64,000 nucleotides of DNA from Rugamonas fusca (GCF_014042365.1 NZ_JACEZS010000001.1:558001-622000); one strand, 5' to 3'. Counted from the first letter of the stretch, positions 37,156 through 46,941 are shown. The notes: generated from the sequence alone by a model not told the origin. Program-made: numbers and translations.

Positions 37156-38145
37156 ATGCAAAATACCGACACGCGCCCGCCCCTGCCCGCGGTGGAAATC
37201 CGCGACATCGACAACCAGTCGATGGTCGACGCCGGTTTTCAGGTGATCGACCAGGATCTGGTGCGCCTGCAATCGAAGCCGCTCAAGGCGCGGCAGGTGA
37301 TCATCCGTCTCGATGGTTGCATCCTGGCCCACCAATTCACCAACCTGCGCCTGCGCTCGCGCCCCAGCCTGCCCGACCAGTTCATCGCCTTCGTGGCCTT
37401 CGGTCCCGACGCCAGCGGCAGCGTCAACGGCCTGCAGGTGCGCCACGACATCATGCTGGCCGTGCCGCCCTCCACCGGCATCAGCCTGGTGAGCGATCCC
37501 GGCTACGAAAGCATGACCTTCCTGCTGCGCCCGGAGGACGTCAGCGCCCACCTGAAGGTGCGCGACCTGGAGGACAGCTTCCATCTGCCGCAGGAAGTGC
37601 AAGTGCTGCACGTGGGTGCCGATTCGGCCGGCAACCTGTTCGCCTGGGGCAAAAGGCTGGTGGAGGTGGCGACGGCGGACCCCGAACTGTTCAACAACAA
37701 GGAACAGCGCGCGGCCGCGCAAGCCGACCTGGTCGACACGCTGCTGACTACGCTGTCGGGCACCAGCAAGCTAGAACCGGAGCGGCGCGAACGCACGCGC
37801 CAGCTGCAAAGCGACATCGTGCGGGCGGCCGAACGCCACGCGCTGGCGCACGCCGACGAGCGCCTGTACGTGACGGACCTGTGCCGCGCCGCCGGCGTCA
37901 GCGAGCGCACGCTGGAATACGCGTTCCGGGCCGTCATGGCGCTCAGCCCCACCGCCTACCTGACCCGCATCCGCCTGCACCGGGTGCACCAGGCCCTGTT
38001 ACAGGCGCGCCCGGGCTCGACCACCGTCACGGAACAGGCGCTGAACTGGGGGTTCTGGCATTTCGGCGAGTTTTCGCGGGCCTACAAGGACTGCTTCGAC
38101 GAACTGCCCTCCAACACGCTGCGGCGCAGCGCCGACCAGTCGTAG
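37156..38145 (+). CDS. AraC-family transcriptional regulator
   Basis: A 329-residue regulator starting at ATG 37156 (MQNTDTRPPLPAVEIRDID). The C-terminal HTH has LYVTDLCRAAGVSERTLEYA and the second helix ALNWGFWHFGEFSRAYKDCF, typical of the AraC/XylS group. The N-terminal sensor domain (ARQVIIRLDGCILAHQF, PPSTGISLVSDPGYES) resembles regulators of catabolic operons. It lies upstream of the SMP-30 gene, which it could control; the ligase/RND genes on the opposite strand are a further candidate target. Its 5' coding region is partly duplicated at 34937. Confidence 0.88.
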   Translation: MQNTDTRPPLPAVEIRDIDNQSMVDAGFQVIDQDLVRLQSKPLKARQVIIRLDGCILAHQFTNLRLRSRPSLPDQFIAFVAFGPDASGSVNGLQVRHDIMLAVPPSTGISLVSDPGYESMTFLLRPEDVSAHLKVRDLEDSFHLPQEVQVLHVGADSAGNLFAWGKRLVEVATADPELFNNKEQRAAAQADLVDTLLTTLSGTSKLEPERRERTRQLQSDIVRAAERHALAHADERLYVTDLCRAAGVSERTLEYAFRAVMALSPTAYLTRIRLHRVHQALLQARPGSTTVTEQALNWGFWHFGEFSRAYKDCFDELPSNTLRRSADQS

Positions 38146-38225
38146 CGGGGGTTTCGGATTTCCGATAGCGCCGTCGGGTGAATTCAAGAAGACTCTTGAA
38201 CACCTCACTCCGACCGGAAATCCCC

Positions 38226-39086
38226 ATGACACCGACAAGCAATGTACTGATCGACAATAAGCAGGGCCTGAAATTCACGGAAAGCCCCCGCTGGCACGAT
38301 GGCAAGCTGTGGTTCATCGACATCCACGACAAGGGCATCAAGACGGTCGCGCCGGATGGCACCCTGGCGACGGTGCTGACATTGCCATTCCTGCCCAATG
38401 GCCTGGGCCGCACGCCCGACGGCGCCTGGCTGTTCGGCGACGCGCTGGGCCGCCAGCTGTACCGCTGGGATGGCGCGCAGCTGGCGCCGCTGGCCGACCT
38501 GTCGCAACTGACCACGTTCTGCCTGAGCGATGGCATCACGGACGCCCACGGCCGCTTCTACGCGGGCGACATCGGCTACAATTTTTTCGACCCCGCCAAC
38601 CAGCCCGTCGACAGCTGCGTCATCGTCAAGGTGGAGCCGAACGGCAGCACGGCGGTGGTGGCGAACGGACTGTCGTTCCCCAACGGGATGGTCATCACGC
38701 CGGACGGCAAGACGCTGATCGTGGCCGAATGCATGGCGCACCGCCTGACGGCCTTTGACATCGACGCCACCGGCGCCCTGCACAACCGGCGCGTGTGGGC
38801 CGCGTTCGACGCCGGCGTGCACCCGGACGGCATCTGCCTCGACGCCGAGGGCGCCGTCTGGGTCGCCAACCCGGAAGGGCGCGACCAGGTGCTGCGCGTG
38901 CTCGAAGGGGGCCGCGTCACGCACCGCGTCAGCGTGGGCACCGGCGCCTTCGCCGTGATGCTGGGCGGCGCGGACGGCCGCCAGCTATTCATTTGCACTT
39001 CCGCCTCGCACGACCCGGCGCAGATCGCCCGCGCCCCGTCCGCCCGCATCGAGACGGTGCAGGTGGCAGTGGCCGGCGCCGCCTGA
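38226..39086 (+). CDS. SMP-30/gluconolactonase-type lactonase
   Basis: A 286-residue six-bladed propeller hydrolase of the SMP-30/LRE family. Metal ligands are suggested by the Glu in FTESPRWHDGKLWFIDI, the Asn in LSFPNGMVITPDG and the Asp in HPDGICLDAEG. Such enzymes open sugar or aliphatic lactones. It starts at ATG 38226, 80 bases after the AraC gene on the same strand. Its presence in a catabolic block suggests hydrolysis of a lactone intermediate; no direct evidence names the substrate. Confidence 0.85.
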   Translation: MTPTSNVLIDNKQGLKFTESPRWHDGKLWFIDIHDKGIKTVAPDGTLATVLTLPFLPNGLGRTPDGAWLFGDALGRQLYRWDGAQLAPLADLSQLTTFCLSDGITDAHGRFYAGDIGYNFFDPANQPVDSCVIVKVEPNGSTAVVANGLSFPNGMVITPDGKTLIVAECMAHRLTAFDIDATGALHNRRVWAAFDAGVHPDGICLDAEGAVWVANPEGRDQVLRVLEGGRVTHRVSVGTGAFAVMLGGADGRQLFICTSASHDPAQIARAPSARIETVQVAVAGAA

Positions 39087-39110
39087 GTCCTGGCGCCGGC
39101 AAGGCCGTGC

Positions 39111-39140
39111 CCGGGGAGCCGGAACCAGCCCCCTCCCCGG
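39111..39140. terminator. Hairpin between convergent genes
   Basis: CCGGGGAG and CTCCCCGG arms with a 14-base loop lie between the ends of the SMP-30 and thiolase genes. There is no T run on either strand, so this would be a weak or factor-assisted bidirectional terminator. Confidence 0.4.
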
Positions 39141-39154
39141 TCCCGCCCACCGTG

Positions 39155-40393
39155 TTACCTGGTGAGGATGTGGATCGCCACCGAACCTTCTTCCACGCCG
39201 ATCAAGCCGCCGCCATTTTCCTGGATCGCGTGGCGGGCGCCCTGCACCTGGCGCGCGCCGGCCTCGCCGCGCAGCTGGGTGACCAGTTCGAACAGCTGGC
39301 CGATGCCGGTGGCGCCCAGCGGATGGCCCTTCGATTCCAGGCCGCCGGATGGGTTGATGGGCAGGCGCCCGCCCAGCGCGAACTCGTTGCGCTCGGCCGC
39401 CGGTCCGCCTTCGCCCAGCGGCACGAAGCCGAGATTCTCCGACTGGATGATCTCGCCCATGGCCGCCGCGTCGTGCACCTCGGCCACGTGCATGTCCTGC
39501 GGTCCCAGGCCGGCGATTTCATAGGCCTGGTTGGCGGCCAGCCGGGCCAGGTTCAGTTCCGGCTGGTCAAAGCGGCGGTGGCTGAAGCTGCGGATCACGC
39601 TGGCCGCGACCTTGATGCAGCGCGACTTGTCCGCGCCCAGCCGCTTGAGGCCCTCCTCGGTGCACAGGATGACGGCGGCGGCGCCGTCCGACAGCGGCGC
39701 GCACATCGGCAGCGTCAGCGGGTAGGTGATGGGCGGCGCGGCCAGGATCTCGTCGACGCTAAACGGCTTGCGGAACTGCGAATACGGATTGAGCACGGAA
39801 TGGCCGTGGTTCTTGGCCGCCACGGCGGCGATCTGGCGCTGCGTGGTGCCGAAGGTCTTCATGTGGTAGCGGCACATGGCCGCGTAGATCGCCATGAACT
39901 TGCTGTACGGGCGCTCCGACTCGCTGCCGGCCGGCACGGGCACGCCCTCGCCCATCTTGATCAGCGTCGCATAGTTCTCGTCGGCGCGCGAGACGTCCCA
40001 GCCCGCCTCCATGACGGTGAGCGCCTTGAGCTTGTCGGCGATGTTCATCTTTTCGCAGCCGATGGCCAGCGCGATGTCGGTGGCGCCGGCGCGCAGGCCC
40101 TGGATCGCCAGGTGCACGGCCGAGCTGCCGGCGGCGCAGCCGTTGTCGACGTTGAAGATGGGGATGCTGTCGATGCCGATCTTACCCAGCACCACCTGTC
40201 CCGGAATGGCGAACTGGCCTTGCAGCGGGCCGTTGGTGATGCCCGCGTAGTAGGCGGCGCCCACCTGCTCCGGCAGGCAGCCGGCGTCCTTCAGCGCGCC
40301 GCGCAGGGCCTCGCCGGCCAGGTCTTCCAGGCTGCGGTCGGGATGGCGTCCGAAGACGGTCATGGAGATACCAGCGATGTAAATTGTGCTCAT
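39155..40393 (-). CDS. SCP-x-type thiolase
   Basis: A 412-residue thiolase-fold protein of the SCP-x/lipid-transfer type: active-site Cys in VDNGCAAGSSAVH, the VHDAAAMGEI segment, and the NPSGGLESKGHPLGATG signature. It cleaves 3-ketoacyl-CoA (or performs a retro-aldol/Claisen step) in degradation of branched, steroid or aromatic side chains. It lies 36 bases downstream of the CoA ligase gene, which would supply its CoA ester. Enoyl-CoA hydratase and dehydrogenase steps are not present in the window. Confidence 0.88.
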   Translation of the reverse strand: MSTIYIAGISMTVFGRHPDRSLEDLAGEALRGALKDAGCLPEQVGAAYYAGITNGPLQGQFAIPGQVVLGKIGIDSIPIFNVDNGCAAGSSAVHLAIQGLRAGATDIALAIGCEKMNIADKLKALTVMEAGWDVSRADENYATLIKMGEGVPVPAGSESERPYSKFMAIYAAMCRYHMKTFGTTQRQIAAVAAKNHGHSVLNPYSQFRKPFSVDEILAAPPITYPLTLPMCAPLSDGAAAVILCTEEGLKRLGADKSRCIKVAASVIRSFSHRRFDQPELNLARLAANQAYEIAGLGPQDMHVAEVHDAAAMGEIIQSENLGFVPLGEGGPAAERNEFALGGRLPINPSGGLESKGHPLGATGIGQLFELVTQLRGEAGARQVQGARHAIQENGGGLIGVEEGSVAIHILTR

Positions 40394-40429
40394 GATTGTT
40401 CCAGTGTGAAGTTGATGTTGACGCTGCGC

Positions 40430-41998
40430 TTAAATCTTGCGGCCCTGTCCCTGCCAGTAGCTGGCCCGCAAATCCTTCTTCAATACCTTGCCCGACGGGC
40501 TGCGCGGCAGCTGCGCCACGAAGTCCACCGACTTGGGCGCCATCACGCTGCCCAGCTGCGCCTTGCACAGCGCGATCAGCTCGTCGGCCGTCACCTGCTG
40601 GCCCGCGTTCAGCTCGACCACCGCCTTGACGGCCTCGCCCCACTGCGCGTCGGGCACGCCGATCACGGCGCAGTCCTGCACCGCCGGATGGCCCCAGATC
40701 ACCTGCTCCACCTGGCTCGGGTAGACGTTGAAGCCGCCCGTGATGATCATGTCCTTCTTGCGGTCCGTGATGTGCAGGTAGCCTTCCGCGTCGATGCAGC
40801 CGATGTCGCCCGTGTGCAGCCAGCCGTCGATGATGGTCTCGGCCGTCTTGGCCGGCTCCTTGTAATAGCCCTTCATCACCAGGTCGCCGCGCACGCAGAT
40901 CTCGCCGGACTGGCCACGCTCCAGGATCCGTCCGTCGTCGTCCATGATCTCGACCTGCACCAGCGGGTTGGGCCGGCCCACCGAGGACAGGCGCGCGTCG
41001 CTGGCCAGCCGGCCGGCGTGGACATGCTCGCCCGGCAGCAGGGTCGAAATCGAGCCGGGCGCCTCGGTCTGGCCGTAGCCGCCCGTCATCACGGGGCCGA
41101 ACACCTCGATCGCCTGCTTGAGCTTGTCGACCGACATCGGCGCGGCGCCGTACATGAAGTAGCGCAGCGACGAGAAATCGATCTTCATGTTGATGTCGGG
41201 GATGTCGAGCAGGCGATAGATGACGGTGGGCGGCAGGAAGATCTCGGTCACGCGGTGGCGCGCGATGGCGGCCAGCATCAGCGCCGGGTCGGGCTTGGAC
41301 AGGATGATCACGGTGCCGCCGCGGCACGTCACGGGCAGCGACAGCAGGCCGGCCGTGTGGGTCATGGGCGCGGCCGCCAGCGTCACCGGCTTTTCCTCGG
41401 GGCCGTAGGGGCAGGCCATCAGGAAGTGGGCGAACGCGGCCTGGTAGCCGCGGTGCGTGTTCATCACGCCCTTGGGCGCGCCGGTGGTGCCGCCCGTGGG
41501 CATGACCGCCACCACGTCGTCCATGTCGACCCGCACGTGCGGCTTGCTGGCCGGCTGGCCGGCGATCCAGTCGTCCAGCGCGATGGACTGGCGCACCTGC
41601 GGCGTGGCGCCGTCGATGCAGATCCAGTGCCGGACCTTGGGCAGCTGCGCCTGCAGGCTGGCGATGGTGTCGGCGAAATAGGCCTGGTAGAACAGCACCT
41701 CGCAGTCGAACTGGTCGAGCACGTAACGGTTCTCCTCGGCCGCGTTGCGCGCCCCCACCGGCAGCCAGCACATGTTGGCGCGCCACAGGCCCAGCGCGCA
41801 GGCCCAGGCCGTGGTGTCGTTCATGGCCCAGACGGCGCCCTTGGTCTCCTTGGGCAGGCCGGTGGCCAGCAGCGCGTTGGCGATGCGGCACGATAGCTCG
41901 CCCACTTCATTGAAGCTGTAGCTGCGCTCGTCCTGGATGTAGGCGGGACCGTGCGGGTTGATGCTCCAGCCCCGGTCAAAAAAATCGATCATGGCCAT
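40430..41998 (-). CDS. AMP-forming acyl/aryl-CoA ligase
   Basis: A 522-residue ANL enzyme: phosphate loop MPTGGTTGAPKGVMNTHRG, TGGYGQTEAPG, WLHTGDIGCIDAEGYLHI, DRKKDMIITGGFNVYPSQVE, and the catalytic Lys in SPSGKVLKKDLR. It activates a carboxylic acid as its CoA thioester, entry step for the thiolase. Related to cyclohexanecarboxylate or long-chain fatty-acyl ligases; the exact substrate is not readable. It lies 55 bases after the RND transporter gene, same strand. Confidence 0.9.
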   Translation of the reverse strand: MAMIDFFDRGWSINPHGPAYIQDERSYSFNEVGELSCRIANALLATGLPKETKGAVWAMNDTTAWACALGLWRANMCWLPVGARNAAEENRYVLDQFDCEVLFYQAYFADTIASLQAQLPKVRHWICIDGATPQVRQSIALDDWIAGQPASKPHVRVDMDDVVAVMPTGGTTGAPKGVMNTHRGYQAAFAHFLMACPYGPEEKPVTLAAAPMTHTAGLLSLPVTCRGGTVIILSKPDPALMLAAIARHRVTEIFLPPTVIYRLLDIPDINMKIDFSSLRYFMYGAAPMSVDKLKQAIEVFGPVMTGGYGQTEAPGSISTLLPGEHVHAGRLASDARLSSVGRPNPLVQVEIMDDDGRILERGQSGEICVRGDLVMKGYYKEPAKTAETIIDGWLHTGDIGCIDAEGYLHITDRKKDMIITGGFNVYPSQVEQVIWGHPAVQDCAVIGVPDAQWGEAVKAVVELNAGQQVTADELIALCKAQLGSVMAPKSVDFVAQLPRSPSGKVLKKDLRASYWQGQGRKI

Positions 41999-42053
41999 CT
42001 GCGGCCTCCTTCCAATGGTTCGATGAGTAAAAATGTCGGCACGCCGCGCCTCG

Positions 42054-44483
42054 TCAGCGCCTGGCGGCGAAGTGCCGGTCGTTCAACAGGAAATGCGACA
42101 GGGCCGGGATCAGCACCAGCGCCCCCACCATGTTCAGCAGGAACATGAAGGTCAGCAGGATGCCCATGTCGGCCTGGAACTTGATGGGCGAGAAGGCCCA
42201 TGTGATCACGCCGGCGGCCAGCGTGACCCCGACCAGCGCCACCACCTTGCCGGTAAACAGCACCGCCTCGCCGAACGCCACCGGCAGCGGCAGGCCGCGC
42301 CGCTGGCCGGCCAGCTGCACCGACAGCAGGTACAGCGCGTAATCGACGCCGATGCCCACGCCCAGCGCGATGACGGGCAGCGTGGCCACCTTCACGCCTA
42401 TGCCCAGCGCCACCATCAGCGCCTCGCACAGGATGGAGGTGAGCACCAGTGGCAGCACCGCCACCAGCGTGGCGCGCCACGAGCGGAACGTCACCATGCA
42501 CAGGGCGATGACGGCGCCGTACACGTACAGCAGCATGGTCGAATTGGCCTGGCGCACGACGATGTTGGTGGCCGCCTCGACGCCGGCGTTGCCGGCCGCG
42601 GGCAGCAGTTGCAGCAATTTAGGGTCGGTGGGGTTGTCGGCGATGAAGCGCTCGACCACCGCCAGCACGGCGCTCAGGGTGGCCGCCTTGTGGTCGGTCA
42701 GGAACGCCACCAGCGGCATGACCGAGCATTCCGTGTTGAACAGCTCGGGCGTGTTGACGCTGGCCTGCTGGGCGGCGTAGTTCAGCACATCCTGGTTGCG
42801 GCTGATGGTGAGCCACTTGGGATTGCCCTCGAACGTGCCGGCCGTGATCTGGCGCACCACGTCCGGCAGCGATTGCGTCATGCGCACCTGCGGCAGTTGC
42901 TGCAGCTCCCACGCCAGCCGGTCGACCGTGTCCAGCGTCGCGTAGCGCAGGCAGCCCTCCGGCGGCGTCTTCACGATCACGGCGAACACGTCGCTCGAGA
43001 GCGCGTAATGGCTGGTGATGAAGGCGTTGTCGCGGTTGTAGCGCGACTGGGCGCGCAGCTCGGGCGCGCCCGGGTCCAGGTCGCCGATCTGCAGCCGGGT
43101 CGACACGCCGTAGGCGGCCACGCCGACCAGCGTGGCGATCACCAGCGTGGCCAGGGCCCAGCTGCGCCGTTCAGCGAAGTGGTCGAGCACCACCCACAGC
43201 CCGCGCTGGCCGGCCAGCTGGCGCTCCTCCTGCTCCAGGGTGCGGCGCGCGGCGCGCGGGCTCACACCCACGTAACTGAGCAGCACCGGCAGCAGCAGCA
43301 AATTGGTCAGCACCAGCACCGCCACCCCGATGCTGGCCGTGACGGCCAGCTCGCGGATCACGGGGATGGGGATCAGCACCAGCACGGCGAAGCCCACGGC
43401 GTCGGCCAGCAGGGCGCTGACCCCGGCCAGGAACAGGCGGCGGAAGGTGTAGCGCGCCGCCACCAGGCGGTGGGTGCCGCGCGCGATGTCCTGCATGATG
43501 CCGTTCATTTTCTGGGCGCCGTGGCTGACGCCGATGGCGAACACGAGGAACGGCACCAGCATGGAATACGGATCGAGCTCCAGGTGGAATACGGCCAGCA
43601 GGCCGATCTGCCACAGCACGGCCACCACGGAGCAGGCCAGCACCAGGAAGGTCGAGCGCATGCAGCGCGTGTAGCCGAACAGCAGCACGGCGGCGATCGC
43701 GAGGGCGATCAGGAAGTATTGCGCCACCTGCACCAGGCCGCTCAGCAGGTCGCCGACGATCTTGGCGAAGCCGATCACGTGGATCTTCACGCCCCACGGC
43801 TTGCCGTCCGGCGCCAGGCCATGCTCGTAGCGCGCGCGCAAGCCATCGAGGTCGCGGCTGAGCTGCCAGTAGTCGATGCGCTCGCCCGTGGCGGTGCGCT
43901 CGAGCAGCGGCAGCTGCACGGCGGCCGAGCGCATGTCGGTGGCCACCAGATTGCCCACCAGGTTGGCGCGGTTCAGGTTCAGGCGCAGCCGGTCCAGGCT
44001 GGCGCGGTCGCCGTTGAAACCGTCCGGCATCACGGGGCCGCCCTGGAAGCCCTCCTCCGTCACCACGGTCCAGCGCACGGCCGGGGTCCAGACCGACTTC
44101 ATCCAGGCCCGGTCCACGCCCGGCATCAGGAACAGCTCGTCGTTGACGTGCCTGAACGCCTCCAGGAAGCGGCCATCGAGCACGTCGCCGTGCGTGTTCT
44201 CGACCACCACGCGCAGGCTGTTGCCCATGCCGCGCAGGTCGCCGCTGTATTTCAGGAAGTTCTGGATGTAGGGGTGCCCGGTCGGTATCATCTTCTCGAA
44301 GCTGGCGTTGACCTGGACCCGCGTGGCCATCCAGCCCAGCGCCAGCGTCAGCAGCAGACAGCCGGCCATGAAGGCCCGGCGGTGGTTGAAGATCAGCCGC
44401 TCCAGCCAGTTGCCCGACTGGATGGGGAATGCCGCCAGATCGCGGACCACCGGCATTTCGGTGGAAACAGAAGTCAGTACCAT
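42054..44483 (-). CDS. MMPL/RND-superfamily transporter
   Basis: An 809-residue membrane protein with two repeats of one TM helix, a periplasmic loop (large after TM1 and TM7) and five clustered TM helices, the MMPL/HpnN layout. Recognisable pieces are FLVFAIGVSHGAQKMNG and ALGVGIGVDYALYLLS, the conserved helix-4 segments carrying the polar proton-relay residues. Family members move lipids, hopanoids or hydrophobic acids. It ends 55 bases before the CoA ligase and starts 4 bases after the YCF48 gene; together with the DUF1329 and DUF1302 genes this is a recurrent envelope transport set in catabolic loci. Confidence 0.88.
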   Translation of the reverse strand: MVLTSVSTEMPVVRDLAAFPIQSGNWLERLIFNHRRAFMAGCLLLTLALGWMATRVQVNASFEKMIPTGHPYIQNFLKYSGDLRGMGNSLRVVVENTHGDVLDGRFLEAFRHVNDELFLMPGVDRAWMKSVWTPAVRWTVVTEEGFQGGPVMPDGFNGDRASLDRLRLNLNRANLVGNLVATDMRSAAVQLPLLERTATGERIDYWQLSRDLDGLRARYEHGLAPDGKPWGVKIHVIGFAKIVGDLLSGLVQVAQYFLIALAIAAVLLFGYTRCMRSTFLVLACSVVAVLWQIGLLAVFHLELDPYSMLVPFLVFAIGVSHGAQKMNGIMQDIARGTHRLVAARYTFRRLFLAGVSALLADAVGFAVLVLIPIPVIRELAVTASIGVAVLVLTNLLLLPVLLSYVGVSPRAARRTLEQEERQLAGQRGLWVVLDHFAERRSWALATLVIATLVGVAAYGVSTRLQIGDLDPGAPELRAQSRYNRDNAFITSHYALSSDVFAVIVKTPPEGCLRYATLDTVDRLAWELQQLPQVRMTQSLPDVVRQITAGTFEGNPKWLTISRNQDVLNYAAQQASVNTPELFNTECSVMPLVAFLTDHKAATLSAVLAVVERFIADNPTDPKLLQLLPAAGNAGVEAATNIVVRQANSTMLLYVYGAVIALCMVTFRSWRATLVAVLPLVLTSILCEALMVALGIGVKVATLPVIALGVGIGVDYALYLLSVQLAGQRRGLPLPVAFGEAVLFTGKVVALVGVTLAAGVITWAFSPIKFQADMGILLTFMFLLNMVGALVLIPALSHFLLNDRHFAARR

Positions 44484-44487
44484 GGGA

Positions 44488-45582
44488 TCAATTCCTCGGC
44501 AATGGCAGGCTGCGCAGTCCGCGCATCCCGGCCATCACCAGCTTGTTGGAGCTTACTTGCAGGGCCGCCAGCGGTTGGCTGGCCGGCAGCGCCATGCCGT
44601 TGAAGGTCTGGCCGCCGTCGCGGCTCACCACGACTTTGCCGATCTGGTCGCCCAGCCACAGGCTGCCGTCCGCGCCGCGCGCCGAGGCCGTGATGCTGCC
44701 CTGCAGCCCGGTGGCCAGCGCGCGCCAGCTGGCGCCGCCGTCGCGGCTGATGACGGCGTGGCCGCGCATGCCATGGGCGATCAGGGCGTCGCCGCAGTCG
44801 AGCAGGCCGAAGAAGCTGCCCCGATAGCCGGTGTCGACCCGCACCCAGCGCTGGCGGGCCGTGTCGAGCCGCATCAGCAGCCCCGCCTCGCCGGCCGCGA
44901 ACAGCTGCCCCCGGTGCGCGCGGATGGCGTACAGGTTGAGCAGCTTGTCGCCGTTGTCGCTGCGCGCGTACCAGCTGGTCCAGCTGGCGCCGCCATCGCG
45001 CGTTTGCAGGATCAGGTTGTAGGCGCCCACCACGAAGCCTTCCCGGGCGCTGGTGAAGTACAGGTCCAGGAAAGGCTTGTCGGGGCCGGCGGCCGCGTTG
45101 CGCTGCGCTTCGGCCAGCAGGCGGTCGCGCTCGGCGCCGGCCGGCTGCGCCGCCAGCTGCGCCAGTACCAGCGCGTTGACGGCCACGCCGTCGAGCAGCT
45201 TGCGCCAGGTGGCGCCGCCGTCGGCGCTGGCCAGCACCACGCCGTCGTGGCCGACGGCGTAGCCTTGCAGCGGCGTGACGAACTGCACCGCCGTCAGATC
45301 GACGCTGACCGGCATCGCCACCTGCGCCCAGCTGGCGCCGCCGTCACCGGAGACGGCGGCGTGGCCGCGCTGGCCCACGGCGATCAGCCGGCTCGGGCCG
45401 ATCGCGGCCAGCGCCGTCATCTGGCGCCGCGCCACCAGGGCGCTGGCGCGCGCCGGGCGTTGCAGCGGATCGGCGTGGCCGGCGCCGGCCGCGGCCAGCC
45501 CGCCCAGCACGCAGGCGGCAAGGACGCAGGCGGTCAGGCCGTTGCGGCCAGGCTTAGCGCACACCGGCCGCTCCCAGCGCAT
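44488..45582 (-). CDS. YCF48-like beta-propeller exported protein
   Basis: A 364-residue protein with an N-terminal signal (ACVLAACVLGGLAAAGAGHA) and repeated propeller blades carrying the BNR-like S-x-DGGxxW motif (SGDGGASWAQ, SADGGATWRK, TRDGGASWTS, SRDGGASWRA, SRDGGQTFNG). YCF48/HCF136 proteins act as assembly scaffolds in plastids; in proteobacteria the relatives accompany RND transporters and probably act as periplasmic accessories. The start overlaps the DUF1329 gene end by 29 bases. Confidence 0.82.
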   Translation of the reverse strand: MRWERPVCAKPGRNGLTACVLAACVLGGLAAAGAGHADPLQRPARASALVARRQMTALAAIGPSRLIAVGQRGHAAVSGDGGASWAQVAMPVSVDLTAVQFVTPLQGYAVGHDGVVLASADGGATWRKLLDGVAVNALVLAQLAAQPAGAERDRLLAEAQRNAAAGPDKPFLDLYFTSAREGFVVGAYNLILQTRDGGASWTSWYARSDNGDKLLNLYAIRAHRGQLFAAGEAGLLMRLDTARQRWVRVDTGYRGSFFGLLDCGDALIAHGMRGHAVISRDGGASWRALATGLQGSITASARGADGSLWLGDQIGKVVVSRDGGQTFNGMALPASQPLAALQVSSNKLVMAGMRGLRSLPLPRN

Positions 45583-46918
45583 CCGGGGTCCACTGGCGCT
45601 CCGGCAGCCCTTCCGTGTATTTCAGGCCGAACGGATACGCGCCCAGCAAGCCGATGATGTTGTAGCTGCCGGTGGCGAAGTCATAGAAGAATTGCGACGT
45701 GGCGCCCGGCGCCGGCTGCTCGTAGGCCGGCGTGAAGGCGGTGAAGCCGGAGCGGTACAGCAGGCCGCGCCCGTCGAACTCGTCCGATGCCAGCGCGTAC
45801 CAGCTGTCCTCGTCCAGGTAGAAGGTGCGCTTGGAATAGATGTGGCGCTTGCCTTCCTTGAGCGTGCCCTCCACCACCCACACGCGGTGCAGTTCCCAGC
45901 GCAGGTAGTCGGGATTGAGGTGCTTGGGGGTGGTGACGGCGTACGGATCCTTGGCATAGGACAGCTTGTAGGCGTTGTAGGGCACGATCATCTCGCGCTT
46001 GCCCACCAGCTTCCAGTCGTAGCGGTCCAGCGCGCCGCTGAAGACGAAACTGTCGTCGAAGGTGGAGGTGCCGGCCGTGGCGGGATTGGGCGTGTCGTAG
46101 GACAGGTCCGGCGACAGCTTCACACGCCGCTGTCCCGGCAGGTACTGCCAGCCCTTGCGGGCGTGCTCCAGCGGGTTGATATAGTCCTCGATCAGCAGCG
46201 CCTCGCCCACCCGGCGCGCCGGCGCGGAATAGGCCACCTTGGTGCGGAAATAGATGTCCTTGCCGCCGGAGGTGCCGCTGCGCCTGGGGTCGTAGTACGG
46301 GTATTCCACCGTGATCTCGCCGGTGGTGGCCAGCACGGCGCTGCCCGACGCACTGACGTTGATGGAGTCATACTTGGCCACGTAGGAATGGCCGGCGTAG
46401 CGCAGCAGGTGGTTCCACATGGCCTCGTTGCCGGTCTTGGGAATCGGGAACGGAATGCCGGCATAAGTGCCCTGCACGCCCAGGCCGCCGTCGATGGCTT
46501 TCACGGAAGTGGCGTTCTTGACCGAGTTATCGAGCACGTACTTGGGATAGGCGGCGCTGCGGTGCGTGGGATAGACGTCGACCCGCATGCCGGGATAGCG
46601 CTTGAGCAGCTCGCGGGTGCCGGCCGTCAGGCGCGACTGGTACTGCGCCACGTTGGCGCCGGTGATGGAATAGAGCGGCTTCTCGGCCGCATACGGATCG
46701 GGGCGCAGGCCCGAACCTTTCTGGTAGCCGGCCGGCGCCGTCGTCAGCCCGCCCGTGTAGGGTGGAATGGTCTTGTCGGCGTTGCCGGCCAGTTCCGCGC
46801 CCACGGGGCTCAGGGTGGTGCCCAGCTTTTTCGCCTCGTCGGGCGAGACGGCCGCGAAGGCCGAGGCAGTGGCCATGGCCAGGATGGGCAAGGCCCACAG
46901 ATGTGAGGATTTGAACAT
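45554..46918 (-). CDS. DUF1329 outer-membrane-associated protein
   Basis: A 454-residue exported protein. The start at 46918 gives the signal peptide MFKSSHLWALPILAMATASA; a longer in-frame extension through the next gene is a shadow. Typical DUF1329 features: LGTTLSPVGAELAGNADKTI near the N-terminus, RVDVYPTHRSA, and YLDEDSWYALASDEFDGRG. LolB/LolA-like folds have been proposed for the family. It is almost always paired with DUF1302, as here (23-base gap), and the pair is linked to uptake or export of hydrophobic substrates. Confidence 0.88.
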   Translation of the reverse strand: MFKSSHLWALPILAMATASAFAAVSPDEAKKLGTTLSPVGAELAGNADKTIPPYTGGLTTAPAGYQKGSGLRPDPYAAEKPLYSITGANVAQYQSRLTAGTRELLKRYPGMRVDVYPTHRSAAYPKYVLDNSVKNATSVKAIDGGLGVQGTYAGIPFPIPKTGNEAMWNHLLRYAGHSYVAKYDSINVSASGSAVLATTGEITVEYPYYDPRRSGTSGGKDIYFRTKVAYSAPARRVGEALLIEDYINPLEHARKGWQYLPGQRRVKLSPDLSYDTPNPATAGTSTFDDSFVFSGALDRYDWKLVGKREMIVPYNAYKLSYAKDPYAVTTPKHLNPDYLRWELHRVWVVEGTLKEGKRHIYSKRTFYLDEDSWYALASDEFDGRGLLYRSGFTAFTPAYEQPAPGATSQFFYDFATGSYNIIGLLGAYPFGLKYTEGLPERQWTPDALGAAGVR

Positions 46919-46941
46919 GATGCAGTCTCCGTCGTGTCGTG

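Noticed and set aside
38795-41896. A 1,033-codon plus-strand open frame
   Set aside because: It runs through the SMP-30 gene and opposite the thiolase and CoA-ligase genes, and its translation is Arg/Gly/His-rich without domains: an antisense shadow of high-GC genes.
42033-44603. An 856-codon plus-strand open frame
   Set aside because: Antisense to the MMPL/RND transporter; low-complexity His/Gln/Arg composition.
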